Notes under the pieces: model-generated
Told to the model about the DNA's origin: nothing
The model's database searches: none
The model's input: the letters and a program-made list of their open reading frames with translations, nothing else
Part shown: positions 19,819 to 29,487 of the stretch, piece by piece
Layout of the letters: each line of letters opens with the position of its first letter
Numbering within the stretch: the stretch's first letter is position 1
Program-made: the position numbers and the translations under genes
Source: Daejeonella sp.
Lineage (GTDB): Bacteria > Bacteroidota > Bacteroidia > Sphingobacteriales > Sphingobacteriaceae
Reading direction: 5' to 3'
NCBI RefSeq assembly: GCF_017495225.1
Contig: NZ_JAFEIG010000007.1
Span: 157,811 to 221,810 of the forward strand
Length of the DNA stretch: 64,000 nt

Positions 19819-21894
19819 ATGAAATTTATCATTAGCCTATTTTTAACTGCATTTTGCACTTCGCTATTTGCCCAAGAAGTTCAAAAACCTATAATTAATG
19901 TCAATAAAATTAGCATTGCGCGCGATAATTACGGCGTGCCACACATATTTGCACCTACAGACCCTGAAGTGGCCTATGGCTTAGCTTGGGCTCATTCGGA
20001 AGATGATTTTAAAACAATTCAAACCTTAATTTTAACAGGGCAGGGTAAGCTGAGCACTTACTTGGGTAAAAGTGGTGCACCCGTTGACTATGTATTTGGC
20101 TTATTAGATACCAAAACTACAGTGCAGCAGCAAATAAAATCTATGGACCCCAAATTTATACAATTGGTTCAGGGTTATCTCATGGGACTAGAAGCCTATG
20201 CAAAAGCACATCCAAATGAAGTTTTAAATAAAAACGTATTTCCCATAGCAATAGAAGATTATATTGCCACAACCATGTTTTCTGTTGCAGTTTTTTGCGG
20301 TGTAGATAAAACATTACCCAAAATACTCAATGGATCTATTGCTAACTTGCCAGGCTTTACCGGCGAAGGGAGCAATGCATTTGCAATTAGTGCTTCAAAA
20401 TCAGCTACAGGTGAGCCCATGTTGGTCATTAATGCACATCAACCCATTGAGGGCGCTACGGCCTTTTATGAAGCGCATGTTCAAAGTGATGAAGGTTGGA
20501 ATATCTTAGGGGGACTATTCCCAGGGGGGCCACTCATTTTTCACGGGGTCACTCCTAATTTAGCTTGGGCGCATACCGTAAATTTTCAAGATAAAATTGA
20601 TGTGTTTCAATTGCAAACCGATAAAAAACGTCCTGGGCAATACCTTGTGGATGGAGAATGGTTGACTTTAGAGAAGAAAAGAATCAAGCTTTCCATCAAA
20701 GGAATTCCATTTCCCATTTACAAATCAGCCTATAAATCAATTTACGGACCAACAGTTAAAAGTCCTAATGGACAGTTTTTCTCACTGCGACTTCCAGCAT
20801 TGATGGATGCCGGTGCTCTTCAGCAATGGTACGCCATGAATCGTTCTACTAATTTAAAAGAGTTTAAAGAGGCCCTTGAACAAAACCATTTGGCCATGTT
20901 CAATATTATGTATGCCGATAAGGAAGACAATATATTCTATATCTCTAATGGGAAAATGCCCTACCGTAATCCGGATAAAAGATACGATTGGAGTACAACA
21001 TTGCCTGGAAATACACGTGCAACTCTGTGGGACAAATTCAAGCCATTGAGCGAATTACCACAACAATTGAACCCAAAAAGTGGATACTTATTTAATACAA
21101 ATCATTCCCCTTTTCTGGCTACATCCGAAAATGAAAACCTGAAAGCCACCTCTTATGACAAAAATGATGGATATGAAACCTATCATAATAATCGGAGTCA
21201 GCGGGCAAAAGAATTAATTGAAACTTATGATAAAATTAGTTGGGATGATTTAAAGCGAATAAAATTTGACCGTCAATTGCCCACTAAAATATTATACCCT
21301 TATGGCTTTTATTCAGATGCGTTTTTTGAGGTTGATGAATCTAAATACCCGAAATTAGAGCCCCTAATTAAAGAATTAAAAGCTTGGGATCACAATACAA
21401 ACCCAGAAAGTAAGGGCGCTTTAATTTATAATTTAGCTTACTATCAAATTTCAAACACGATGAACGAGCGTCCACAAGATACGCTTAGCAATGAAGGTGC
21501 GGTAGAAGTCTATGAGTTTATCCATAAACATTTGATGAAAAATTTTGGGACTCTAAATGTAAGTTTGGGAGATTTTCAACGATTACAAAGAGGAAAAGAA
21601 GATTGGCCACAAGGAGGTATGCCAGACGTGTTAGCCGCAGTAATGACCAAGCCTTATGTGGATGGCAAACGCAGCATGACTAGCGGAGATGCCTATATTG
21701 GCTTTGTGAAATTCCCGAAAGGTGGTGGTTTACCATTAATTGAGACTGTAAACACGTTCGGAGCAAGCTCTGATCCAAATTCAAAGCATTTTTCTGATCA
21801 AAGAGAGCTGTACCAATCTCAAAAAACAAAAAGAATGACCCTTGATAAGGCAGAAATATTAAAGAATGCACAAAAAGTTTATCAACCTAAATAA
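19819..21894 (+). CDS. penicillin acylase family (Ntn-hydrolase) secreted amidase
   Basis: A 691-aa protein with signal peptide (ending LFAQ). The N-terminal part (IARDNYGVPHIFAPTDPEVAYGLAWAHSEDDF) is the alpha-chain signature of penicillin acylases/AHL acylases. The autoprocessing site is GEGSNAFAIS, with the nucleophile Ser near residue 185, and NAHQP matches the conserved beta-chain segment. The precursor should self-cleave into alpha and beta chains in the periplasm. The substrate is unknown; acyl-homoserine lactones or other N-acyl amides are typical. It starts 17 bp after the broken DUF2071 gene. Confidence 0.9.
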   Translation: MKFIISLFLTAFCTSLFAQEVQKPIINVNKISIARDNYGVPHIFAPTDPEVAYGLAWAHSEDDFKTIQTLILTGQGKLSTYLGKSGAPVDYVFGLLDTKTTVQQQIKSMDPKFIQLVQGYLMGLEAYAKAHPNEVLNKNVFPIAIEDYIATTMFSVAVFCGVDKTLPKILNGSIANLPGFTGEGSNAFAISASKSATGEPMLVINAHQPIEGATAFYEAHVQSDEGWNILGGLFPGGPLIFHGVTPNLAWAHTVNFQDKIDVFQLQTDKKRPGQYLVDGEWLTLEKKRIKLSIKGIPFPIYKSAYKSIYGPTVKSPNGQFFSLRLPALMDAGALQQWYAMNRSTNLKEFKEALEQNHLAMFNIMYADKEDNIFYISNGKMPYRNPDKRYDWSTTLPGNTRATLWDKFKPLSELPQQLNPKSGYLFNTNHSPFLATSENENLKATSYDKNDGYETYHNNRSQRAKELIETYDKISWDDLKRIKFDRQLPTKILYPYGFYSDAFFEVDESKYPKLEPLIKELKAWDHNTNPESKGALIYNLAYYQISNTMNERPQDTLSNEGAVEVYEFIHKHLMKNFGTLNVSLGDFQRLQRGKEDWPQGGMPDVLAAVMTKPYVDGKRSMTSGDAYIGFVKFPKGGGLPLIETVNTFGASSDPNSKHFSDQRELYQSQKTKRMTLDKAEILKNAQKVYQPK

Positions 21895-21960
21895 ATACTT
21901 TGATTCATTTTTTATGATTATAAACTGGAAATACTAGCTGGAAAATTTAGGCTCGGAAAA

Positions 21961-23361
21961 CTATTCCACCCCCATCAAATTTGCAATCCATTTTAGGTTC
22001 TGTATTACTTCAATACGTTTTGCAGAAATCTCATTGGTCTTTTCCCTAACTTCTAATAATTTCTGCTCTCTGGAGTTAACAAGAAAAAGGGAGCTCTCGC
22101 CGGCACTAAACTTGATTTCTTCGCCCTTTAGTAAACTGGAACTATTTTCTTCCATTCCTCGGTACAATTTGATTTGATTATCAAGGTTTTGCAGATCATT
22201 CTTATAATTTTCCCACTTAATTGCTGTCAAGTTCCTTTTATCCAAAAAAGCATATTCCGCATCCTTTAATTTCAATTTGGCAAGGCTATAACTTGCTCTT
22301 TGCTTGGTGAAGGTAAGTGGCATAGAAAAAGTAAAACCGAACTTTTGATTATTTTGTAGCCATGCTGGATTCATATTATTAAAAATATTTCTGCCAGAAT
22401 TTAGCAAACCAAGATTCACATTTAAGCTTGGTTTAATTTGATCTAACTTTAAGCGTCTTTCCACCTCCAATTGTTGAACTTTTATTCCGTAATTCTTGAC
22501 TTCCGGATTTAAATCAGCTATAATCGAGGGTTCTTCATTCAAAAGACCATCAGGCAAATTCAAGCTTAATACTTGGGGGTCGGGACTGATATTTAGGAGT
22601 TTTGGATCTACAGGAATAGCATTCTCAAGCCACAGGTAGCTCGCCAAATCATTTTTGCTAGTTATTAATTTCGTCTCATAATCAATCAATTTTTGCTGAC
22701 GAGATTGCAATAAAATCAATGCCTCAAGCGTATCAATTGCCGGTAGGTCGCCATTATTAAACAATAATTTAACACCCTCTGCACGTTGCTTTGCCAACGC
22801 TACAGCCTCACGATAAATTTCGGTATTTAGCCAATTATTGAGCCATTTTACATAAGCACCAGTAGCATCCACAAACAATTGATTTAGAATTTGTTGCTGC
22901 TCATTGGCCGCCATATTTTGAAATAAACTAGCTTGTTTTAAGGCCGCTCTACGCTCATCAATAATTAATCCGCTACCCAAGGGAACGCTCAAGCCTACAA
23001 AGCCCAAACCAGCCTCCGGGACTCTATTTTCAGGATTTACAAAATTACCTGAGTAAGTAGTATAGCTACCCTTCAAATCAATCCCATACCACAATGGCAA
23101 CTTCACTTGAGGAATCAAATAATCGTAGTAGTTAGTCCCATTAAAAACCTTTTTCTCCTGGGCCAGCTCCAACTTCGGATCAAAAGCACCCAAGGCCTCA
23201 CGACGAAGATAAAAAGCACGATCTACCCCAATTCCAGCCTGTAGAGCCACCGGGTGATAGCTTTTTATTAATGAAAGATATTCATCCAAAGTCAAGCGCT
23301 TTTCTTGAGCCCAAACAGAGTTAAGAGATAGAAATAAAACAAAAAAGCTTAATTTTTTCAT
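21961..23361 (-). CDS. TolC-family outer membrane efflux protein
   Basis: A 466-aa protein with signal peptide (FFVLFLSLNSVWAQ) and two long alpha-helical OEP repeats (for example ALAKQRAEGVKLLFNNGDLPAIDTLEALILLQSRQQKL and VEVERRLKLDQIKPSLNVNLGL-type segments). It forms the outer membrane channel of the exporter. Its ATG overlaps the stop of the HlyD-like gene by 4 bases, so translation is coupled. It is the last gene of the transcript. Confidence 0.88.
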   Translation of the reverse strand: MKKLSFFVLFLSLNSVWAQEKRLTLDEYLSLIKSYHPVALQAGIGVDRAFYLRREALGAFDPKLELAQEKKVFNGTNYYDYLIPQVKLPLWYGIDLKGSYTTYSGNFVNPENRVPEAGLGFVGLSVPLGSGLIIDERRAALKQASLFQNMAANEQQQILNQLFVDATGAYVKWLNNWLNTEIYREAVALAKQRAEGVKLLFNNGDLPAIDTLEALILLQSRQQKLIDYETKLITSKNDLASYLWLENAIPVDPKLLNISPDPQVLSLNLPDGLLNEEPSIIADLNPEVKNYGIKVQQLEVERRLKLDQIKPSLNVNLGLLNSGRNIFNNMNPAWLQNNQKFGFTFSMPLTFTKQRASYSLAKLKLKDAEYAFLDKRNLTAIKWENYKNDLQNLDNQIKLYRGMEENSSSLLKGEEIKFSAGESSLFLVNSREQKLLEVREKTNEISAKRIEVIQNLKWIANLMGVE

Positions 23362-24698
23362 TTCTGGATATTGGTTTCTTTAGATTTTGGATTATAAAAA
23401 TTAGGTGGGAAGCCATTAAATCGGCGCCATAGCTCATACCAAATTGGCACATCATCAAGCAAAGCAATAGCCTGACAACCAGTCCCATAACGCAAATTCT
23501 GAGGCCATTTTTTATCACCTTGGACTGGGATTACCCAAACTTTAAATTTCCCCGATTCATCAATAGTATTGTCGATTGCCGAAATACGGCCACTAAATAA
23601 ACCATAAGATGCTTGAGGCCATCCCGAAAAAATAATGGCAGGGAAACCATCAAACTGTATTCTTACCAGCTGTCCTAAATTAATGAGTGGCATATCATTT
23701 GGATCGACTTTTATTTCAATAGCCTGCATCAACTGAGCTGGGACTATCGTTAATAGCTTTTCTCCATCTTTAACCGTTTCACCAATTCCCGCCTTTCCGC
23801 TCTGAAGTACTTGTCCATCTTGAGGTGCAATGATGTAGTGAAAACTCTTTCTCGCACTATAATTGAAAAGTACATTCCGAAGCTTCGAGGCTTCGCCATC
23901 ACTCGAGGCAACCTCAGATAAAGCAGCGTACTTGTCGCCAGCTGCCTTAGATATTTTCTCTGAATATTCTTGTGAAGCTGAAGAGAGCTCTAATCGTATG
24001 TTTACAAGCTCATTCTTGCTATTTTGAAACTTGTTTTCAGTCCCAATTTTTTTCGCCAGCGCATCCTGAAAATATTGTTGTCTAGCTTCTAATTCCACCA
24101 AAGATTTTAAACCTGCTTTAAAAAGCTCTTCCTGCCTTTGAACTTGAACGCTAGCAATTTTAAACTGACCAGCAGCGGCAGTCATCGCCATGCTATCCGA
24201 TTGAACTTGAAGCGTATATTGCCTAAGCTTAATTTTGAGCTGCGATAATTTAAGCTCCAGACCCTCTTCAAGCGCACTTATTTGTTGTAGGCTAGTATTT
24301 ACTTTATTTCTGTAAAAATCTGCCGACTGACTTTTAGCATTGAGCTGTTCGGTGGTTCGCTGCAATAGCTCCGGATCTAAATACTCATCCTTTGTTTCTG
24401 CCAAGGCCAATAAAGTATCTCCCTTTTTAACAAAATCGCCATTTTGAATATACCATTTGGATATTCTAGCGCTAATTAAGCTATTCACCTCTTGCGGGCG
24501 CTGCTCTGGGTTAAGCGTAGAAACATTCCCCCTTGAACGGATATTCTGTGTCCATGGTAAAACTAGCGCCGCAATCAATACACCCAAAATAATTAGCATC
24601 CACTTGGTTTTGCGCAGGCGTTTAGTGGGCGCTGCTGTAACCACAAATGATTTGAACTGCGAGAAGTTCGTTAAATCTGTCTTTTTCTCAAGAAACAT
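23358..24698 (-). CDS. HlyD-family periplasmic adaptor
   Basis: A 446-aa protein with one N-terminal membrane helix (KWMLIILGVLIAALVLPW, about 33-50), a lipoyl-like half (ISARISKWYIQNGDFVKKGDTLLALAE), a long coiled-coil hairpin (about 100-270) and the second lipoyl half (IAPQDGQVLQSGKAGIGETVKDGEKLLTIVP). It links the ABC protein to the TolC partner. It is 9 bp from the ABC gene upstream and overlaps the TolC gene downstream. Confidence 0.92.
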   Translation of the reverse strand: MFLEKKTDLTNFSQFKSFVVTAAPTKRLRKTKWMLIILGVLIAALVLPWTQNIRSRGNVSTLNPEQRPQEVNSLISARISKWYIQNGDFVKKGDTLLALAETKDEYLDPELLQRTTEQLNAKSQSADFYRNKVNTSLQQISALEEGLELKLSQLKIKLRQYTLQVQSDSMAMTAAAGQFKIASVQVQRQEELFKAGLKSLVELEARQQYFQDALAKKIGTENKFQNSKNELVNIRLELSSASQEYSEKISKAAGDKYAALSEVASSDGEASKLRNVLFNYSARKSFHYIIAPQDGQVLQSGKAGIGETVKDGEKLLTIVPAQLMQAIEIKVDPNDMPLINLGQLVRIQFDGFPAIIFSGWPQASYGLFSGRISAIDNTIDESGKFKVWVIPVQGDKKWPQNLRYGTGCQAIALLDDVPIWYELWRRFNGFPPNFYNPKSKETNIQK

Positions 24699-24707
24699 CG
24701 TCTTATC

Positions 24708-26378
24708 TTATTTATTATTCTTTGCAATATGAATGGTACGGTCGCAAGCAGATACTAGTTCTGGAAGGTCTGTAATGGCAATAAGACTAAAAGACTTATC
24801 CGAAATTAATTTATTCACAATGTGTTGTCGGTATTCCATTTCTATAGCTTCCCATCCGTTTTCCATCATTAATATTAAAGGCTTTCTCAATAAACAGCGC
24901 GCTAAAAGAATTTTTTGAATAACGCTATGAGGAAGCTTCTGCCCTTGTGAATCAATCATAATATGATAACCTTCTACCTTGCTTTGTATAAATGGAAGGA
25001 GCCCTACAAGCTTACAGGTTTCATTAATTTCCTCAAGCGATCTATCGAGATTGCCTAATGTGAGATTTTCGAGCAGCGTGCCATTAAACAGCTCCTCTTG
25101 GGCAAAAAATACGGCTATACCATTCCTCCAATCATCCACAGGAATATTATGAAGTGGCAGCTCATTCACCAGTATTTGACCAGAATATCCACCATAAAGT
25201 CCTGATAAGACCCTAATCAAAGTCGTTTTGCCCGAGCCCTGATTACCACTAATACAAATCTTCTCGCCAGGTTTTAGTTCAAATGAAACATTCTCCAATA
25301 CCTTTTTCCCATTAGGGAATGAGAATCCCAAATTTCTTACCGAAAGATCAAAGCCCTTCGAATAATCGGAATCGAAACCCTTAATACGCTCTAGATCTCT
25401 GTCTTGGGGCTTTTGTAAAACATGATCTAATTTTTCAATTGCTGTAAGTACATCATAACCCGTAGCTAAGCTCAAAATCAATTTTTCTACGGAATTTAAC
25501 ACAGCAATTATGATCAGTTCGGCTGCAATAAACTGTCCTAAATTGATTTTTTGATCTAAGAATAATAAGGTTCCAATAATCAACATGGATCCTGTAATCA
25601 ACACTTTGAAGGCAATTAAGGTCTTGTATTGAAGAACAAGCACTTGAAAATGTAAACGTCTTGCCGATAAGTATCCTAGGATAAGTTCATCCACTTTATT
25701 TAAGTGAAACTGCCCTTTTTGAATGAATTTAAAAGTTTTGATTGCTCTTGAAATCTCTTCTAACCAATGCCCCACGCGATATTTGAAATCGCTCTCCTCC
25801 ATGCTAGAGTTAAGTCCCTTATTGCTACTACCCGATATGATAAAAACAATGAAGATTAAAAGTATGAAGCCAAAAACAGCGAAAGCAGGATGATAAAAGG
25901 TTAAAAGCAGTATCCCGAAAATAATTTGAATGGAAGCGGTTGGCACATCTAATAATAACTTTGCTAATCCCTTTTGAAGATTTGCAGTATCAAAGAAGCG
26001 ATTTACAAGTTCAGGGAGATAATAATTGTCGATGCTCAATAAATCAATTCTCGGAATCCGATAGGCATAGGCAAATGTTAAACGAGTAAAAATACGCTGC
26101 TGGATATTCTCTGTTACATTCATCTGCATCACCTGAATAAGCCCTCCCAAAAACACACCAACAACCACAAATGCAATCAAAACAATAAGCGAAACCGATA
26201 AAATTCCGCCAAACAATAAACCAACTATGGCCTGTATACCTAAAGGAAGAGATAATTGAATCGCTCCAATAAGAATTGCATAAAAATAAATTTGTCCTAC
26301 CTCCCTTTTCTCAAGGTTGATGAGTTGAACTAGTTTTTTTAATGCCGCGGTAAAAGAATACCTAATTGCTTTATTCAT
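24708..26378 (-). CDS. ABC exporter-like protein with degenerate nucleotide-binding domain
   Basis: A 556-aa protein with a six-helix ABC-exporter membrane domain (about 1-310) and a C-terminal NBD. There is no N-terminal C39 peptidase domain. Walker A is intact (GNQGSGKTT) and a Q-loop is recognisable (FFAQEELFNGT). However, the signature LSGGQ is replaced by LPHSV, the Walker B acidic pair is altered (LILMMENGW instead of LLLDEPTS-like), and the H-loop His is replaced (AITDLPEL). It may bind ATP but should hydrolyse it poorly, if at all. It is encoded with HlyD and TolC partners, so it is probably still a transport or scaffold component. Confidence 0.85.
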   Translation of the reverse strand: MNKAIRYSFTAALKKLVQLINLEKREVGQIYFYAILIGAIQLSLPLGIQAIVGLLFGGILSVSLIVLIAFVVVGVFLGGLIQVMQMNVTENIQQRIFTRLTFAYAYRIPRIDLLSIDNYYLPELVNRFFDTANLQKGLAKLLLDVPTASIQIIFGILLLTFYHPAFAVFGFILLIFIVFIISGSSNKGLNSSMEESDFKYRVGHWLEEISRAIKTFKFIQKGQFHLNKVDELILGYLSARRLHFQVLVLQYKTLIAFKVLITGSMLIIGTLLFLDQKINLGQFIAAELIIIAVLNSVEKLILSLATGYDVLTAIEKLDHVLQKPQDRDLERIKGFDSDYSKGFDLSVRNLGFSFPNGKKVLENVSFELKPGEKICISGNQGSGKTTLIRVLSGLYGGYSGQILVNELPLHNIPVDDWRNGIAVFFAQEELFNGTLLENLTLGNLDRSLEEINETCKLVGLLPFIQSKVEGYHIMIDSQGQKLPHSVIQKILLARCLLRKPLILMMENGWEAIEMEYRQHIVNKLISDKSFSLIAITDLPELVSACDRTIHIAKNNK

Positions 26379-26419
26379 AATTTTATTAAAATTGAATTCA
26401 AATATTTATCATTAACAAC

Positions 26420-26665
26420 TTAACTGATATCTAGTTTAGAACTTAAATGGATGGCTCCATTTTTACGCTCTATAAACTCGCAGGCTTCAAACAATATTTT
26501 TTGCAAGCGGTGAATAGACTCAGCATAGTGTGCAATTTTATCTGGGTCATTTTCCAATTCCACATTCCTTTGGTACATGCTAATCTCCACATGGATATAT
26601 GCCGTTAATATTTCCATCGCATCTTTAGCTTTAAAATCACCTTCTGCTAAACTGATTTCCTTCAT
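26420..26665 (-). CDS. small hypothetical protein heading the exporter operon
   Basis: An 81-aa acidic, helical protein with no signal peptide (MKEISLAEGDFKAKDAMEILTAY...). I do not recognise it. It lies 41 bp upstream of the ABC gene on the same strand and is divergent from the LysR regulator, so it may be the first gene of the exporter operon. An adaptor or substrate-related role is possible but unsupported. Confidence 0.6.
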   Translation of the reverse strand: MKEISLAEGDFKAKDAMEILTAYIHVEISMYQRNVELENDPDKIAHYAESIHRLQKILFEACEFIERKNGAIHLSSKLDIS

Positions 26666-26756
26666 ATCAATTCTTATTAATTTGATATTGCAAAATTGTT
26701 AAGTCCAATTCATATATTTTCATTTATCTTTATAATGTTATCCATAAAATATTTTT

Positions 26757-27701
26757 ATGCATTATACTTTACATCAGCTTCAGATCTTTTTAAAGATTAC
26801 CCAGACTAAGAGTATCACAAAAGCGGCCGAAGAGTTGCATCTCACGCAGCCTGCAGTTTCAATTCAATTAAAGAATTTGCAAGATCAGTTTGATATTCCG
26901 CTTACTGAGGTGATTGGGAGGCAGTTATACATCACCGACTTTGGGGCAGAGCTTGCTATAGCAGTTGAGAAAATATTGGCTGAAGTATATGCAATCAATT
27001 ACAAAACGCTGGCTTATAAGGGGCAGCTTAGTGGGCGACTTAAACTCTCTGTAGTATCTACAGGTAAATATGTGATTCCATATTTTTTATCTGATTTTTT
27101 GAAGCAGCATCAAGGCATTGAGCTTTCGCTTGACGTAACAAATAAAGAGAAAGTAATTGAAAGCTTGGAAAAAAACGAGGTTGATTTTGCTTTGGTTTCG
27201 GTCTTGCCCGAAAAGTTACAAATTGAGTCTATAGAGCTTATGCCAAACAAACTTTATTTGGTTGGTGGTTCAGAAAAAATGCATAATTATGAGGAAAACA
27301 GTCATGAAATATTAGAGAGTTTACCAATTATCTATCGTGAGGAGGGCTCAGGAACCAGACATACCTTTGAGAAATACCTATCCTTACATAATCTTAAAGT
27401 TAGAAAAAAAATGGAGCTCACTTCCAATGAGGCAGTTAAGCAAGCGGTAATTGCCGGTTTAGGATATTCAGTTATGCCCTTAATCGGGATAAAAAATGAA
27501 CTTATCAATGGTGAACTTTCGATCATACCTATCAAAGGCTTCCCTTTAAGTTCAGTATGGAACATTATTTGGCTAAAAAATAAAGGATTTTCTCCGGTGG
27601 CAACAGCATTTTTAGAGAATTTAAAGAAAGAAAAAGAAAAAATAATCGATGAAAAATTTAATGGTTTAAGGAGTATATTGGACGAAATTAGTAAAGTTTA
27701 A
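26757..27701 (+). CDS. LysR-family transcriptional regulator
   Basis: A 314-aa protein with a classic LysR winged helix (YTLHQLQIFLKITQTKSITKAAEELHLTQPAVSIQLKNLQ) and a substrate-binding domain (LKLSVVSTGKYVIPYFLSDFLK...). It resembles CbbR-type members in the region YREEGSGTRHTFE. It is divergent from the exporter operon, which it probably controls. The inducer is unknown. Confidence 0.92.
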   Translation: MHYTLHQLQIFLKITQTKSITKAAEELHLTQPAVSIQLKNLQDQFDIPLTEVIGRQLYITDFGAELAIAVEKILAEVYAINYKTLAYKGQLSGRLKLSVVSTGKYVIPYFLSDFLKQHQGIELSLDVTNKEKVIESLEKNEVDFALVSVLPEKLQIESIELMPNKLYLVGGSEKMHNYEENSHEILESLPIIYREEGSGTRHTFEKYLSLHNLKVRKKMELTSNEAVKQAVIAGLGYSVMPLIGIKNELINGELSIIPIKGFPLSSVWNIIWLKNKGFSPVATAFLENLKKEKEKIIDEKFNGLRSILDEISKV

Positions 27702-27741
27702 AAAGATAATTTTAGGAAAAAAATTACCCCCAATAAAAAAC

Positions 27742-27954
27742 ATGAAAACACCACCCAAATGGAAATTTGCAATTATGGTTTGGATAGCCATTTATCCTAC
27801 TATTACCTTAGTACAATTTTTAATTGGAGATTCGCTTGTTCACCTGCCAATACCATTAAGAACCCTGTTTTTAACCTTAATTTTGGTCCCCCTAATGGTT
27901 TTTATTTTACTGCCAGGTTTGAGGAAAGTGTTCGATAAATGGCTACATAATTAA
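27742..27954 (+). CDS. small two-helix membrane protein
   Basis: A 70-aa protein with two hydrophobic stretches (FAIMVWIAIYPTITLVQFLI and LRTLFLTLILVPLMVFILLPGL). Small proteins of this look are common beside antibiotic-biosynthesis-monooxygenase-type genes; none is seen here. It lies 40 bp after the LysR gene, may be cotranscribed with it, and is convergent with the SQR gene. Confidence 0.6.
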   Translation: MKTPPKWKFAIMVWIAIYPTITLVQFLIGDSLVHLPIPLRTLFLTLILVPLMVFILLPGLRKVFDKWLHN

Positions 27955-27956
27955 AA

Positions 27957-27994
27957 ACGCCACATAATTTGAATTTTTATGTGACGCCTTTTTT
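27957..27994. terminator. bidirectional hairpin between convergent genes
   Basis: CACATAA (27961-27967) pairs with TTATGTG (27977-27983), flanked by A-rich sequence on one side and a T run on the other. It lies between the 70-aa gene and the end of the SQR gene. Confidence 0.6.
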
Positions 27995-28006
27995 CAATAC
28001 CAGTGT

Positions 28007-29263
28007 TTACACTTCCTTACCTTTCAGCATTTTATTCCAATAGAGGTAAGGCAGAATATATTTTTTGAGCATCCATAATCTCCAATGCTCTTTATAGCTT
28101 TTAAACACAAGCATTTGCTTTAATTTGGGATCGGGGGTGAATTCATTTTTATAATTAAACTCGGCTAGAACCATTTTTCCATAGCCAGTTACTAGCGGAC
28201 AAGAAGAATAGCCATCATATATTTTTTCAGCCAATTTATTCTCCTTAATAAGTTGTAAAATATTGCCAATTACAACAGGCACCTGCTTACGAATGGCAGC
28301 ACCAGTTTTTGCTGTTGGGAGTCCTGCAACATCTCCAAGTCCGAAAATATTAGCATACTTTTTATGTTGAAGTGTGTGAATATCAACGTCTAACCAACCC
28401 GCATCGTTCACTAGGTCCGAATTTCTTACAAATTCGGGAGCTACTTGAGGGGGTGCAATATGAAGCATGTCAAAAGGCATCTCTACGAGTAAATCGCCCA
28501 TATATTTTTCCTTAATTGAGGAGTCGGCATGTATTAAACTCTCTTCCGCAACATTCACCTTAAAGGTTATAATTTTATTCTCCCCATCAATTTTTACAGG
28601 AGCATAACTTGGTTTAAACTTAATTCCATAGCCTTTTACTACCTCCATTAAGGTTTCTTTAATCAGCTGAACTCCAAAAATAACTGTCCCAGGCATGGCT
28701 AAAACCACATTTGTTTTAGATTGAATACCCGTTTTCCGGAAGTAATCTGCTGCCAAATAAGCAATCTTTTGAGGAGCGCCGCCACATTTAATGGGCGTAG
28801 TTGGTTGGGTAAAAATTGCATTCCCTCCCTTAAAATTCTTTAAAACTTCCCAGGTATGCTGAGGATTGGTATAATTACTACACACAACACCCTTTCCTAA
28901 AGCTTCGGTTAATCCTTCAATTTGGGATGTATCCATAACCAAACCAGGAGAAACAATTAAAAAATCATAAGAAATATCACCAGAAGCTTTGGTAGAAATG
29001 CTATTTTTTGCGGAGTTAAAAGCTGTCGCAAAGTCTTTAATCCATGTAACACCCTTAGGCATAACATCGGCCATTTTTTTTCGTGATTTCTCAAAATCAA
29101 AGGTATTTGCCCCTACTAGAGTCCAGGCGGCTTGATAATAATGATATTCAGCAGGCTCTACTATTGCAATGCTCAAAGATTTATCTTTAGCCAATAAAGT
29201 AGCAGCAGACATGATTCCGCCAGTGCCTCCCCCAATAATTACGATTTGAAAATGATTATCCAT
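28007..29263 (-). CDS. sqr: sulfide:quinone oxidoreductase (SQOR-like)
   Basis: A 418-aa FAD-dependent oxidoreductase with an N-terminal dinucleotide-binding motif (VIIGGGTGGIMSAATLL). The Cys-containing segments PIKCGGAPQKIAY and CPLVTGYGKMVLAEF are typical of SQR/SQOR enzymes, and a further Cys lies in GVVCSNYTNP. It oxidises sulfide to persulfide and reduces quinone at the membrane. It thus feeds the persulfide dioxygenases encoded at the start of the window. The shared GTAAC-N4-GTTAC site supports co-regulation with them. Confidence 0.9.
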   Translation of the reverse strand: MDNHFQIVIIGGGTGGIMSAATLLAKDKSLSIAIVEPAEYHYYQAAWTLVGANTFDFEKSRKKMADVMPKGVTWIKDFATAFNSAKNSISTKASGDISYDFLIVSPGLVMDTSQIEGLTEALGKGVVCSNYTNPQHTWEVLKNFKGGNAIFTQPTTPIKCGGAPQKIAYLAADYFRKTGIQSKTNVVLAMPGTVIFGVQLIKETLMEVVKGYGIKFKPSYAPVKIDGENKIITFKVNVAEESLIHADSSIKEKYMGDLLVEMPFDMLHIAPPQVAPEFVRNSDLVNDAGWLDVDIHTLQHKKYANIFGLGDVAGLPTAKTGAAIRKQVPVVIGNILQLIKENKLAEKIYDGYSSCPLVTGYGKMVLAEFNYKNEFTPDPKLKQMLVFKSYKEHWRLWMLKKYILPYLYWNKMLKGKEV

Positions 29264-29305
29264 AATATATTATTAACTAGTTTATCTATTAATCTTGGTA
29301 TATCT

Positions 29306-29348
29306 CAATTTACACAATTTTTATGAGTATTTGAGTAACATTTGTTAC
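29306..29348 (-). promoter_or_regulatory. GTAAC-N4-GTTAC operator plus -7-like element, SQR gene
   Basis: The perfect palindrome GTAACAAATGTTAC (29348-29335 on the minus strand) is followed by TAAATTG (29312-29306), within one base of the spacing seen at the other sulfur promoters. The ATG is 72 bp past the palindrome. Confidence 0.6.
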
Positions 29349-29381
29349 ATATGCCATGATTGTTGAAATAAGAATCAAATG

Positions 29382-29409
29382 AAAAACCCAGCGGCTTTTG
29401 ACCACTGGG
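29382..29409 (-). terminator. orphan terminator-like hairpin
   Basis: CCCAG...GG (29387-29394) pairs with CC...CTGGG (29402-29409). Read on the minus strand, it is followed by TTTTT (29386-29382). No minus-strand gene lies upstream of it, so it may end an unannotated short RNA. Confidence 0.4.
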
Positions 29410-29487
29410 CTGTTAAAGGTTAGTTAACATGTTTTCCTTAATTCAATATCATTATTCGAATCAATACTTTAAGGGTATAAATCAAAT

